DNA from: Anaerolineaceae bacterium
Lineage (GTDB): Bacteria; Chloroflexota; Anaerolineae; Anaerolineales; Anaerolineaceae
Assembly: GCA_017417055.1 (NCBI GenBank)
Contig: JAFPZX010000129.1
Coordinates: forward strand, 1 to 61,618
Direction: 5' to 3'
DNA length: 61,618 bases
Both the position numbers and the translations under genes were made by a program. The notes below the pieces were generated by a model, which saw only the letters and a program-made list of their open reading frames with translations, did no database searches and was not told the DNA's origin. Every line of letters starts with the position of its first letter. The stretch's first letter is position 1. Of the stretch, positions 34,337-41,704 are shown piece by piece.

Positions 34337-34388
34337 AGACTGATATACCAGTTTGTCCTCCGGTGTCCTTCGGGCCCGGGGGCTTTTT
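34337..34388 (+). ncRNA. Structured leader / possible small RNA of the Abi_2 gene
   Basis: Between the promoter and the abi gene lies a short GC-rich hairpin. The left arm CCTCCGGTGTCC (34357-34368) pairs with GGCCCGGGGG (34373-34382) across a TTCG tetraloop, with two bulged T residues. A TTTTT run follows (34384-34388). This has the form of a rho-independent terminator, so most transcripts would be RNAs of about 50 nt, with read-through giving the toxin mRNA. Abi_2/AbiF-type HEPN proteins have been reported with adjacent small RNAs (from memory). The assignment here is an inference from position and structure. Confidence 0.55.
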
Positions 34389-34400
34389 ATAAAGGCAGTT

Positions 34401-35363
34401 ATGACAGATAAAAAATTCAAAACACACAGACAACAGTTGAATATTCTGCGATCACGTGGAATGGTAATCGGAAAAGGTACGCAAGGATCAAGAGTAATCC
34501 AGATACTTAAGTGTGAAAATTATTATAACGTTATTAATGGCTATAAAGAATTATTCTTATCGCAAACTGCGACTCCTGATGCAGATGAACAATATAAAAC
34601 CGGTACGACATTTGATGAAGTATATGCGCTATACAAATTTGACAGAGAATTAAGAATCCTTTATTTACAATATATATTGAAAATTGAAAACACCTTCAAA
34701 ACTGTAATTGCACATGAATTTTCAGCTTTGTATGGTCATGATAATTATCTGAAAATTGAAAATTTTGATATTTCTACAGAACAAAAATTATCGTCAGTTA
34801 TTCAAATGATTGGGGATATACAGCAGGAATTAGCCCGACAAATGAGTAAACATCATAATGCTGTTACACATTATATGACACAATATGGTTATATCCCTCT
34901 GTGGGTTCTTGTGAATGTATTGACATTTGGAAAAATAGAAAAGTTTTATAAAAACATGAAACAAGCAGATAAGGTGACCATATCCAGACAGTTCAGACTT
35001 CAACCTGATGAACTTGCAAAATTCATGCATATGCTGACCCTTGCCAGAAATAAATGTGCTCACGACGAAAGATTTTTTGACATACGTTTCAAAGAACGCA
35101 TTCATACCAGAAGTATATCCAATTTTTCAGTTCTGGGAATTGTCAGAGCTCCGGACGGGTCCTTTACTTCTGGAACGAACGATGCTTATGCAATCTTGAT
35201 AATGTTTGCATTATTACTTAGTAAATCAGAACTGAAAGATTTTGTGACCTCTATAAAAACACTCTTTAAAAATTTGAATAAAAAGCTGCATGTAATCTCA
35301 ATAATCGATGTTATGAATGTTATGGGATTTGGTTTGTCCTGGGAAAATTTGACTCAATTATAA
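34401..35363 (+). CDS. Abi_2 family abortive-infection protein (AbiD/AbiF-like HEPN ribonuclease)
   Basis: The 320-residue protein shows the Abi_2 layout: QLNILRSRGMVIGKGTQGS and LKCENYYNVINGYKELFL at the N-terminus, FDEVYALYKFDRELRILYLQ and KIENTFKTVIAHEFS in the middle, and GYIPLWVLVNVLTFGKIEKFY. The HEPN catalytic signature ARNKCAHDERFFD (R-x4-H, about residues 216-221) follows. HEPN proteins of this type cut RNA and stop phage growth by shutting down the cell. I chose the ATG at 34401; an upstream TTG frame runs through the terminator-like hairpin and is unlikely. It has its own consensus promoter and structured leader, and is AT-rich compared with the flanking housekeeping genes. Confidence 0.88.
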   Translation: MTDKKFKTHRQQLNILRSRGMVIGKGTQGSRVIQILKCENYYNVINGYKELFLSQTATPDADEQYKTGTTFDEVYALYKFDRELRILYLQYILKIENTFKTVIAHEFSALYGHDNYLKIENFDISTEQKLSSVIQMIGDIQQELARQMSKHHNAVTHYMTQYGYIPLWVLVNVLTFGKIEKFYKNMKQADKVTISRQFRLQPDELAKFMHMLTLARNKCAHDERFFDIRFKERIHTRSISNFSVLGIVRAPDGSFTSGTNDAYAILIMFALLLSKSELKDFVTSIKTLFKNLNKKLHVISIIDVMNVMGFGLSWENLTQL

Positions 35364-35415
35364 AGTAAATTTTATTAGATTTGATGAGATTCATTTTAAT
35401 CGAATTCTATACAGG

Positions 35416-36843
35416 ATGAATAAAGCGATGGAACTCAAAATCGAACGGTTGGCGAATAACGGGAAGGGTGTCGGAAAAGCTCCGGACGGGAAGACGGTTT
35501 TTGTCTCCGGAGCGGTGCCGGGAGATCTGCTGCGTGTGGCGGTGACCGCGGAGCGCAGCCGCTTTTATGAGGCGGAGATTCGCGGGATCATTGAACCATC
35601 TGCGGACCGCATCTCGGTCGATTGCTCGGAGCAGGAACGCTGCGGGGGCTGCTGTTTCCGCCAGATGAGGTATGAGACGGAACTGGAAGCGAAAACCGGC
35701 TTTGTACGTGATGCCTTCCGTCGTATCGGCGGGTTTGATGAGCTGCCTATCGAGCCGATTCTGCCCTCTCAAATGATGGAAGCCTACCGCAACAAGGCGG
35801 AGTTTGCTATCGGTACAGACGCAGAGGGAAAGCTCTTTGCCGGGTTCTATTCCGAAAACACACACCGGGTGATTCCGGTCCCGAACTGCCGGATCGTCCC
35901 GGAAGATTTTCTTAAGATTTCTGAATATTTTGTTAATGTATTGTATCTTAAAGAAAATGCGAATAATTTCTGTGGAGTCGGGAGGACAGTTCCCCTCGTT
36001 CCTCGGGAGAACCGTCCCCGAGCCTCAATGAATCAATGCTTCCCTGCTGATATTCTTCACCACCTTGTGCTGCGCCGGAGCGGACTGACCGGGGAGATCA
36101 TGCTGATCATCGTTTCTGCTGCTGATAGTTTCCCCGGTGACAAGCAAGCAGCGGAAAAGGTTCGGGAGCTGTTCCCGGCGGTCACATCCGTGATCCTGAA
36201 CATCAATCCCGATCCCAAAGGCCCCGTATTGGGTCCACGGAACCGGGTCTTGAGCGGTGCCGGGTGTATAAAAGACCAAATCTGCGGCGTTCCGGTGGAG
36301 ATCGGTCCGCTTTCCTTCTTCCAGGTCAATACCCCGGCGGCTGAAACGTTGTACCACACCGCCGCGGAATTCGCGCAGGTCCGTCCGGAAGATGTGGTGC
36401 TGGATCTTTACTGCGGGATGGGCACCATCGGTCTTTCCCTGGCGGCGAACTGCCGTCTGCTCATCGGCGGGGAGATCATCCCCGAGGCGGTCGAAAGTGC
36501 CAGGCGCAATGCCGCCGCCATGGGGCTCAAAAACACCCGCTTTCTCTGCGGAGATGCCGCGGAAATTGCCGAAACCCTGATCCGCGAAAACATCCATCCC
36601 ACACTCATCATCGTCGACCCGCCGCGCAAAGGCTGCTCTCCCGAAACCCTGAATGCCGTCCTGACCCTGAACCCCGACCGCATCGTCATGGTGTCCTGCG
36701 ATCCCGCCACTGCCGCCCGTGACTGCCGCACCTTATCCGACGCCGGTTACCAACTCTCCCGCCTCCGCCCCGCGGACCTCTTCCCGAGAACCAGGCATGT
36801 GGAAGTAGTAGTCTCGATGTCTCGAGCCGGGTCGAAACTATAG
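35416..36843 (+). CDS. rlmD: 23S rRNA (uracil-C5)-methyltransferase, RlmD/RumA family
   Basis: The enzyme methylates uracil in 23S rRNA using S-adenosylmethionine. An N-terminal TRAM domain (about 1-55: KIERLANNGKGVGKAPDGKTVFV) precedes the [4Fe-4S] cysteines (CSEQERCGGCCFRQMRYE). The methyltransferase domain carries FFQVNTPAAETLY, LDLYCGMGTIGLSLA (SAM loop), VDPPRKGCSPETL and VSCDPATAARD, with the catalytic cysteine in SCDP. Between residues about 170 and 210 there is an AT-rich stretch and an in-frame palindromic insertion (GVGRTVPLVPRENRPRASM) absent from typical members. The conserved HLVLRRSG resumes right after it. It is probably still functional because the insertion is in frame. Confidence 0.92.
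   Translation: MNKAMELKIERLANNGKGVGKAPDGKTVFVSGAVPGDLLRVAVTAERSRFYEAEIRGIIEPSADRISVDCSEQERCGGCCFRQMRYETELEAKTGFVRDAFRRIGGFDELPIEPILPSQMMEAYRNKAEFAIGTDAEGKLFAGFYSENTHRVIPVPNCRIVPEDFLKISEYFVNVLYLKENANNFCGVGRTVPLVPRENRPRASMNQCFPADILHHLVLRRSGLTGEIMLIIVSAADSFPGDKQAAEKVRELFPAVTSVILNINPDPKGPVLGPRNRVLSGAGCIKDQICGVPVEIGPLSFFQVNTPAAETLYHTAAEFAQVRPEDVVLDLYCGMGTIGLSLAANCRLLIGGEIIPEAVESARRNAAAMGLKNTRFLCGDAAEIAETLIRENIHPTLIIVDPPRKGCSPETLNAVLTLNPDRIVMVSCDPATAARDCRTLSDAGYQLSRLRPADLFPRTRHVEVVVSMSRAGSKL
35979..36022 (+). repeat. Palindromic insertion inside rlmD (relative of the dispersed repeat)
   Basis: GGGAGGACAGTTCCCC and GGGAGAACCGTCCCCG form an imperfect inverted repeat around CTCGTTCCTC. It resembles the dispersed GGGACAGTCCC family and encodes extra residues in frame. 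Confidence 0.6.
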
Positions 36844-36939
36844 AATTGTTGTCAAATTGTTCTACCAATATTCGATAGCCGGTATCTTGAATTCTTTCAT
36901 CAAAAAGAATATAATGTCAGTGTAAGTGAGGACATCTTA

Positions 36940-38256
36940 ATGAATGATTATAACTTCGGAAATTATATTTATAAGCTTCGGATTCAGGCAGGGCTTTCAC
37001 AGTCAGAATTAGGTGCTTATCTTGGCGTAACCAATAAGGCAGTATCTAAATGGGAAGTTGGCAAAGCAAAACCGGGCGTGGACACTATTCGGAAACTTGC
37101 TGCGCTTTTTGGTGTCAGCGTAGACGAGCTGCTGAAAAAGAGAAATGGGGCAAAAGCGGTTGAAGTTACAAAAATTGTAATTACCGGCGGACCATGCGCC
37201 GGTAAATCGACAGCAATGAGCTGGGTACAGAATGCTTTTACTCAAATGGGCTACACTGTTCTGTTTGTCCCGGAAACTGCGACGGAACTTATCACAGGCG
37301 GTGTTGCTCCCTGGACATGCGGTTCGAACAGAGAATATCAGCAGTGTCAGTTCCGTCTGCAGCTTGAAAAAGAGAATGTCTTTGAATATGCGGCAAAAAC
37401 GATGAATGCCACCAAGGTATTGATCGTCTGCGATCGTGGAGCTCTGGACAATAAAGCCTATATGGACAACCTTGAATTTACGCAGGTGTTGGAGTTACTT
37501 GGCACGAACGAGATCGAATTGCGGGATAATTATGATGCAGTATTTCACCTTGTTACAGCTGCAAAGGGGGCAGAAGAGTTTTATACAACTGCGAATAATG
37601 CGGCAAGAACAGAGACAGTTGAGGAAGCCGCAGCGCTTGATGATAAATTAATCTCGGCATGGACTGGTCATCCGCATTTTCGTGTGATAGATAATACCAC
37701 CAACTTTAAAGACAAGATGCGCCGGCTGATTGCGGAAATCTCGTCATTCCTCGGAGAACCTGAACCGTTCGAAGTTGAGCGTAAATTCCTTATAGAATAT
37801 CCTGATATAAAATGGCTTGATTCTTTAACCAACTGTCAACGCATCGAAATAATTCAAACATATCTGAAGTCGGATCGTGATGAAGAAATCCGCGTACGTC
37901 AACGTGGATTAGAAGGGCATTATATTTACTTTCAGACAATCAAGCGTAAAGTCAGCGAAATTAAGCGTGTAGAGATTGAACGCCGCCTGTCCGAAAGCGA
38001 GTATATACGTCTTTTGATGAATGCGGACACGACCAGGAGACAGATACGCAAGGATCGCTACTGTCTTACATATGAGAATCAATATTTTGAGATTGACGTC
38101 TATCCGTTCTGGGATGACAAGGCAATTGTTGAAATCGAACTATGCGATGAAAATGCAGAAATCACATTTCCGAATCAAATAAAAGTGATTAAAGAGGTTA
38201 CAAGTGATGAATCATTCAAAAATGCTTCGTTAGCACTAAGAGAAAGGGGTAATTAA
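36940..38256 (+). CDS. XRE helix-turn-helix + AAA_28 ATPase + CYTH-domain fusion protein
   Basis: Residues 1-68 are an XRE DNA-binding domain (YKLRIQAGLSQSELGAYLGV, TNKAVSKWEVGKAKPGVDTIRKLA). Residues about 77-265 form an AAA_28 kinase-like NTPase with P-loop GGPCAGKST (83-91) and a VCDRGALDNKAYM strand. Residues about 275-435 are a CYTH domain with the metal/triphosphate motif EVERK (E-x-E-x-K), IRVRQRG, KRVEIERRLS and FEIDVYPFW. CYTH proteins hydrolyse or bind triphosphorylated compounds such as thiamine triphosphate or inorganic triphosphate. AAA_28-CYTH pairs also occur in eukaryotic TTD14-like proteins. A promoter-binding sensor of a triphosphate metabolite is a plausible reading. The next gene follows without a gap. 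Confidence 0.82.
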   Translation: MNDYNFGNYIYKLRIQAGLSQSELGAYLGVTNKAVSKWEVGKAKPGVDTIRKLAALFGVSVDELLKKRNGAKAVEVTKIVITGGPCAGKSTAMSWVQNAFTQMGYTVLFVPETATELITGGVAPWTCGSNREYQQCQFRLQLEKENVFEYAAKTMNATKVLIVCDRGALDNKAYMDNLEFTQVLELLGTNEIELRDNYDAVFHLVTAAKGAEEFYTTANNAARTETVEEAAALDDKLISAWTGHPHFRVIDNTTNFKDKMRRLIAEISSFLGEPEPFEVERKFLIEYPDIKWLDSLTNCQRIEIIQTYLKSDRDEEIRVRQRGLEGHYIYFQTIKRKVSEIKRVEIERRLSESEYIRLLMNADTTRRQIRKDRYCLTYENQYFEIDVYPFWDDKAIVEIELCDENAEITFPNQIKVIKEVTSDESFKNASLALRERGN

Positions 38257-38892
38257 ATGAGCATATTTGATAAGCTGTTTTCTAAGAAAAAAACAACCGA
38301 TAAGGTCGAAGAAAAGACAACTAATAACAATCTGGAGGCGGTACAAAAAATCTTGCAGAAACAAAAGCAGAACTATCAGGAGGCAGCAAATGGAATGATC
38401 AGAAAGGAACCGGTTTCGGATCAGGAACTTATGCAATATTTTGCTGAGTATTTTGCGCCAAATATAGAATTCTATTCTTTACCGGGCAGTCCTAAGTACC
38501 AAGCGTATTTTAATGCAATCAACAAAGCAAAGCAGGAAATGCTTAATGCTCCTTCACTATACAATGAAGCGACAGGTCGTCAAACAGAGGGGTTATTGGA
38601 TATGATCAATAATCCTGTTCCCGGTGTCTCAAATATGTATGTGTGTGGATTAATATATTGCATGGGTAAGTATTCTGTAATCAAGCAAGCCATTTTTTGT
38701 GTGGATTTTCTCCAGCAATTGCCAAACTGTATTGCGTTATATCTGCTGCTAATTGCGCAAAAGGAACCTGAGGAAAAGAGAACACAGTTACTGGATACCG
38801 GTGATGGTGTTGATCCTACCCCGTTGAAAGCTGTTATTGATTCGCTTCATATATTGGATCCGTCGTGGAATCCGACATTTTTTTTAATATAG
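38257..38892 (+). CDS. Hypothetical protein cotranslated with the XRE-AAA-CYTH gene
   Basis: The 211-residue protein starts immediately after the preceding TAA, so the two form an operon. It opens with a charged, basic helix (FDKLFSKKKTTDKVEEKTTN). A mixed globular part follows (SDQELMQYFAEYFAPNIEFYSLPGSPKYQAYFNAINKAKQ). A hydrophobic segment near 130-165 (MYVCGLIYCMGKYSVIKQAIFCVDFLQQLPNCIALYLLLIA) looks more like buried helices than a membrane span. No family is recognised. Adjacency suggests it works with the CYTH protein. Confidence 0.6.
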   Translation: MSIFDKLFSKKKTTDKVEEKTTNNNLEAVQKILQKQKQNYQEAANGMIRKEPVSDQELMQYFAEYFAPNIEFYSLPGSPKYQAYFNAINKAKQEMLNAPSLYNEATGRQTEGLLDMINNPVPGVSNMYVCGLIYCMGKYSVIKQAIFCVDFLQQLPNCIALYLLLIAQKEPEEKRTQLLDTGDGVDPTPLKAVIDSLHILDPSWNPTFFLI

Positions 38893-38928
38893 ATTTTCAG
38901 GCTAATGTTCAATCTATTACAGATATAA

Positions 38929-39063
38929 GGTCATGACATTTTTAGTACAACCGCGCGGCAGTACGATAGTTTCTGTTATACCATTGACATCAATACCGGT
39001 GTCTCAAGGCATGTGGAGACGTGTGTATTATTGACCAAACTTCATGAAGGTGAAGTATCATAA
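38929..39063 (+). pseudogene. Possible remnant of an RlmD-like C-terminus
   Basis: An open frame without a start ends with CYTIDINTGVSRHVETCVLL then TKLHEGEVS and a stop. The stretch SRHVETCVLL is like the end of RlmD/RumA-type methyltransferases (typically HVETVVLL). If so, a second copy has been almost entirely deleted. The match is short and tentative. Confidence 0.3.
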
Positions 39064-39135
39064 TCGTTGAAGATTTTTTGCCGAAAACGGCAAATTTCTT
39101 CACTGGAGGATTCATAAACAGAGTAAAGGGGGAAT

Positions 39136-40032
39136 ATGGATAATATTGAGATTTTCACTGATTCACAAAACAGAATACACGGAAATCGGGAATTACTCAA
39201 AAGAACTGAAGCATCAATTCGTAATACTTCTGTTATCAATGAAGGGTTTCTATCAAATAAAACCCCTTATTTTTCTGACTGTCATGTTTTTTTTGAGGAA
39301 AACCTGACTTTAATTTCAGCATATAAATTCACTGACAAAGGATTGAAAACTGCCATTCTGAATTTTGCCAACCCGGTAGAACCGGGAGGCGGGGTTCTTC
39401 GAGGAGCTTCAGCTCAGGAAGAATATTTGTGTCGTGCAAGTAATTTATATCCATGCTTAATCAGTGAGCAAGCTAAGGACTTTTATATTAAGCATAATAA
39501 AATTTTGAAACACAATCAATTCAAAAGTGTGTTTTTGGCTACCGACATGCTGATTTATTCTCCGGATATTACTTTTTTTCGGGAAGATAAAAATTATTAT
39601 CCGGATATTGAATGCAACCCTTCTCAGGAGTATTCAGCATATTGGCGGTCTGTTGATGTTATCACCTGTGCTGCACCTTTCTTTAGCGAATCCGGTTATA
39701 TATTACCGGACGGCGATTTATACCATCTATTCTGCCGAAGAATCCAAAACATTTTCGAAGCGGCAATTGATCACAATGTTGAAGCTTTAATTCTTGGTGC
39801 ATTTGGGTGCGGAGCTTTTCATAATCCGCCAACTGTTGTAGCAAAAGCATTTCAATCTGTTCTTATGAAAGACCGTTATTTACATGCGTTCTCTAATGTT
39901 GTATTTGCTGTGAAAAGGAGTGGGTGGTTTAGCGAAAATATTGAGGCCTTTGAAATAGCGTTTCAAAAATTTCCTCCAACAGGTGAATATGTATTTAGTC
40001 CGGAAAGAAACAAGCGCCGATTTTTTGAATGA
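39136..40032 (+). CDS. TIGR02452-family poly(ADP-ribose) glycohydrolase-like macrodomain protein
   Basis: The signature of bacterial poly(ADP-ribose) glycohydrolases is clear at about residues 76-100: LNFANPVEPGGGVLRGASAQEEYLCR, which fits GGG-X(6-8)-QEE with the catalytic Glu pair. VFLATDMLIYSPDI and the late strand VEALILGAFGCGAFHNPP complete the macrodomain-like fold. The enzyme would remove ADP-ribose chains or ADP-ribose from proteins or nucleic acids. No ADP-ribosyltransferase is visible nearby. A strong GGGGG-type ribosome-binding site precedes the ATG. A GNAT acetyltransferase gene follows 47 bp later. Confidence 0.87.
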   Translation: MDNIEIFTDSQNRIHGNRELLKRTEASIRNTSVINEGFLSNKTPYFSDCHVFFEENLTLISAYKFTDKGLKTAILNFANPVEPGGGVLRGASAQEEYLCRASNLYPCLISEQAKDFYIKHNKILKHNQFKSVFLATDMLIYSPDITFFREDKNYYPDIECNPSQEYSAYWRSVDVITCAAPFFSESGYILPDGDLYHLFCRRIQNIFEAAIDHNVEALILGAFGCGAFHNPPTVVAKAFQSVLMKDRYLHAFSNVVFAVKRSGWFSENIEAFEIAFQKFPPTGEYVFSPERNKRRFFE

Positions 40033-40079
40033 ATAGTGACAAATACAGCTGTGTGACGATTCCAACCATAAGGAAATGT

Positions 40080-40559
40080 ATGATCAGATTTGAGGAAATA
40101 ACAAACAAGAATATTTGGAAAGTATGTGCTTTGGAACCTTTTGAGAACCAAAAAGATTTCGTTGCGGAAAACATACAGAGCCTGGCAGAAGCTTTCGCCA
40201 CGAGAAATGAAGGCAATAACGCTTTACCGCTGGCGGTTTATAATGATGATGTACTGGTTGGGTTTGTCATGATCGGAAAAGGAACCGTCGGAAACGAAGA
40301 AGAGAGTGATCTGATTAAAGAAAACTACAGCGTTTGGAGATTGATGATCGACAAACGATATCAGGGACAGGGTCTGGGAAAACAAACTTTAGATGCTGTG
40401 ATAGCGTTGATCCGTACATTCCCATTTGGCGAGGCAAAAAAAGTCTGGCTGTCTTATGAACCGGAAAACACCAGGGCAAAAACAATTTATCAAAGGTACG
40501 GCTTTGTGGAAAACGGAGAAATGTGCGGCGATGAAATCGTAGCGGTATTTGAGCTTTGA
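40080..40559 (+). CDS. GNAT N-acetyltransferase
   Basis: The acetyl-CoA binding motif A is present (VWRLMIDKRYQGQGLGKQTLDAVI, R/Q-x-x-G-x-G/A). ENTRAKTIYQRYGFVENGEM near the end is the typical GNAT motif B. The N-terminus FEEITNKNIWKVCALEPFENQKDFVAEN resembles diamine/spermidine acetyltransferases (BltD/SpeG-like), so a polyamine substrate is possible. I chose the ATG at 40080 with AAGGAAA upstream; an earlier ATG at 40029 would overlap the preceding gene. Length is about 159 residues. Confidence 0.85.
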   Translation: MIRFEEITNKNIWKVCALEPFENQKDFVAENIQSLAEAFATRNEGNNALPLAVYNDDVLVGFVMIGKGTVGNEEESDLIKENYSVWRLMIDKRYQGQGLGKQTLDAVIALIRTFPFGEAKKVWLSYEPENTRAKTIYQRYGFVENGEMCGDEIVAVFEL

Positions 40560-40638
40560 TCCTGATCTGCTTTATTTCTCAAAAAGGCAGTTTTCTAATC
40601 ACATCTATTGTTTCCAAAGCACGAACTTGCGGCATGTG

Positions 40639-40666
40639 TTGGAATTGCGGAAAATTGCTTTATAAT
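40639..40666 (+). promoter_or_regulatory. Promoter of the PH-domain protein gene
   Basis: TTGGAA (40639) and TATAAT (40661) are 16 bp apart, 47 bp before the start codon. Confidence 0.5.
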
Positions 40667-40712
40667 ATGGCACAGTAACGGTTCAAAATCCAAATTGACG
40701 CAGAGGTGATGT

Positions 40713-41222
40713 ATGAGTTTTCTTGAAACAAATATCGGAAAAAAATCAGAAATTTTGGTAAAGGCAAATTACAGCCGCGTGATTTTGGTGCCCATTATTG
40801 CACAGGGAGCGCTTATCGCTTTGATTGGTTATCTCATCAAAACTTTTGATCTCTATCTGTTAAAGGTCACGATTGAATCGCTCGGGGTGAATGTATCGGA
40901 AGATTTATTTACTCTTTTGGGAAATTTGATATTTATCATCTTTCTGATTTACGGAATCATTTTGGCCGTGGTTAAGGTCATTCGCACGACCGGGATCGAA
41001 TTGGCTGCTACAAAAGACCTGCTGGTTGGAAGATATGGGAAAGACGCAATGCGCGTTCCGCTGGAAAAAGTTGAAAACTTTGCTATTTATAAAAACATAA
41101 TCGGAAAAATCTTCAATTTCGGAACAGTTTATATCGGGACACCTTCCGTATCGATGAAGTTCCCCTTTATCGCTGAGCCTGAAAAATTCAGAGATTCCGT
41201 CCTTGAACTGCAGAAAAAATAA
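40713..41222 (+). CDS. bPH_2-type membrane PH-domain protein
   Basis: Two hydrophobic helices (about 22-45: SRVILVPIIAQGALIALIGYLI, and about 68-92: LLGNLIFIIFLIYGIILAVVK) are followed by a bacterial pleckstrin-homology-like domain (ELAATKDLLVGRYGKDAMRVPLEKVENFAIYKNIIGKIFNFGTVYIGTP). The layout is that of YdbS/bPH_2 proteins of unknown function, often stress- or envelope-associated. It is transcribed alone from the promoter at 40639 and ended by a hairpin at 41309. Confidence 0.82.
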   Translation: MSFLETNIGKKSEILVKANYSRVILVPIIAQGALIALIGYLIKTFDLYLLKVTIESLGVNVSEDLFTLLGNLIFIIFLIYGIILAVVKVIRTTGIELAATKDLLVGRYGKDAMRVPLEKVENFAIYKNIIGKIFNFGTVYIGTPSVSMKFPFIAEPEKFRDSVLELQKK

Positions 41223-41308
41223 TTATTGAACCGGTCACCGGTTCTGGAATAGGAAAGTACAGATTCAGGTAATCCAAACCGGTAAGAAAATCCATTATAA
41301 AAATTCGT

Positions 41309-41336
41309 CAAAAAGGTAGAATTCTACCTTTTTTTG
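41309..41336 (+). terminator. Rho-independent terminator
   Basis: AAAAAGGTAGAATTCTACCTTTTT is a 24-bp perfect palindrome followed by a run of T. It lies about 90 bp after the PH-domain gene. Confidence 0.7.
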
Positions 41337-41639
41337 ATTAATCAATGCTTCCTTAATTTACCTGATCCGCGTTTTAAAGTAAAAATTGAAATTTCGTACA
41401 AAATTCCGCTAAAACATTTCGCATTTTCGTGCAAACCATCCTATAAACATATCGTAATTTCGGTTGACTGAAGTGAGTGTATATGATAATACCGCAATGT
41501 CACACACAAGCGTTTAGTCCTGCTGTACCGGCTGCGCGGCAGCATCAGGGCAGACCTCGTGTGCATCACAGCAATGTTAACAGACGGTTGAATGATAACA
41601 TTTTATTTGAACTTATTTAATTTCTAATTAAATTTTTAC
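41337..41639. other. Gene-free intergenic stretch with a GC-rich hairpin patch
   Basis: Mostly AT-rich DNA with no plausible gene. A GC-rich patch near 41518-41570 contains GCTGC-GCG-GCAGC nested in CCTG / CAGG. It looks inserted relative to the surroundings and may be a decayed repeat. Confidence 0.4.
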
Positions 41640-41668
41640 TTGACATTCTAATTATTTTGTGCTATTAT
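41640..41668 (+). promoter_or_regulatory. Consensus promoter of the coiled-coil protein gene
   Basis: TTGACA (41640) and TATTAT (41663) are exactly 17 bp apart, in AT-rich DNA about 35 bp before the start codon. Confidence 0.75.
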
Positions 41669-41704
41669 ATTTTATAATAAAACAGAAAGGAAAGTTGAGC
41701 ACAA

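Noticed and set aside
34353-34400. Longer start for the Abi_2 gene from an upstream TTG
   Set aside because: The extra codons run through the terminator-like hairpin, and the ATG at 34401 begins the conserved region.
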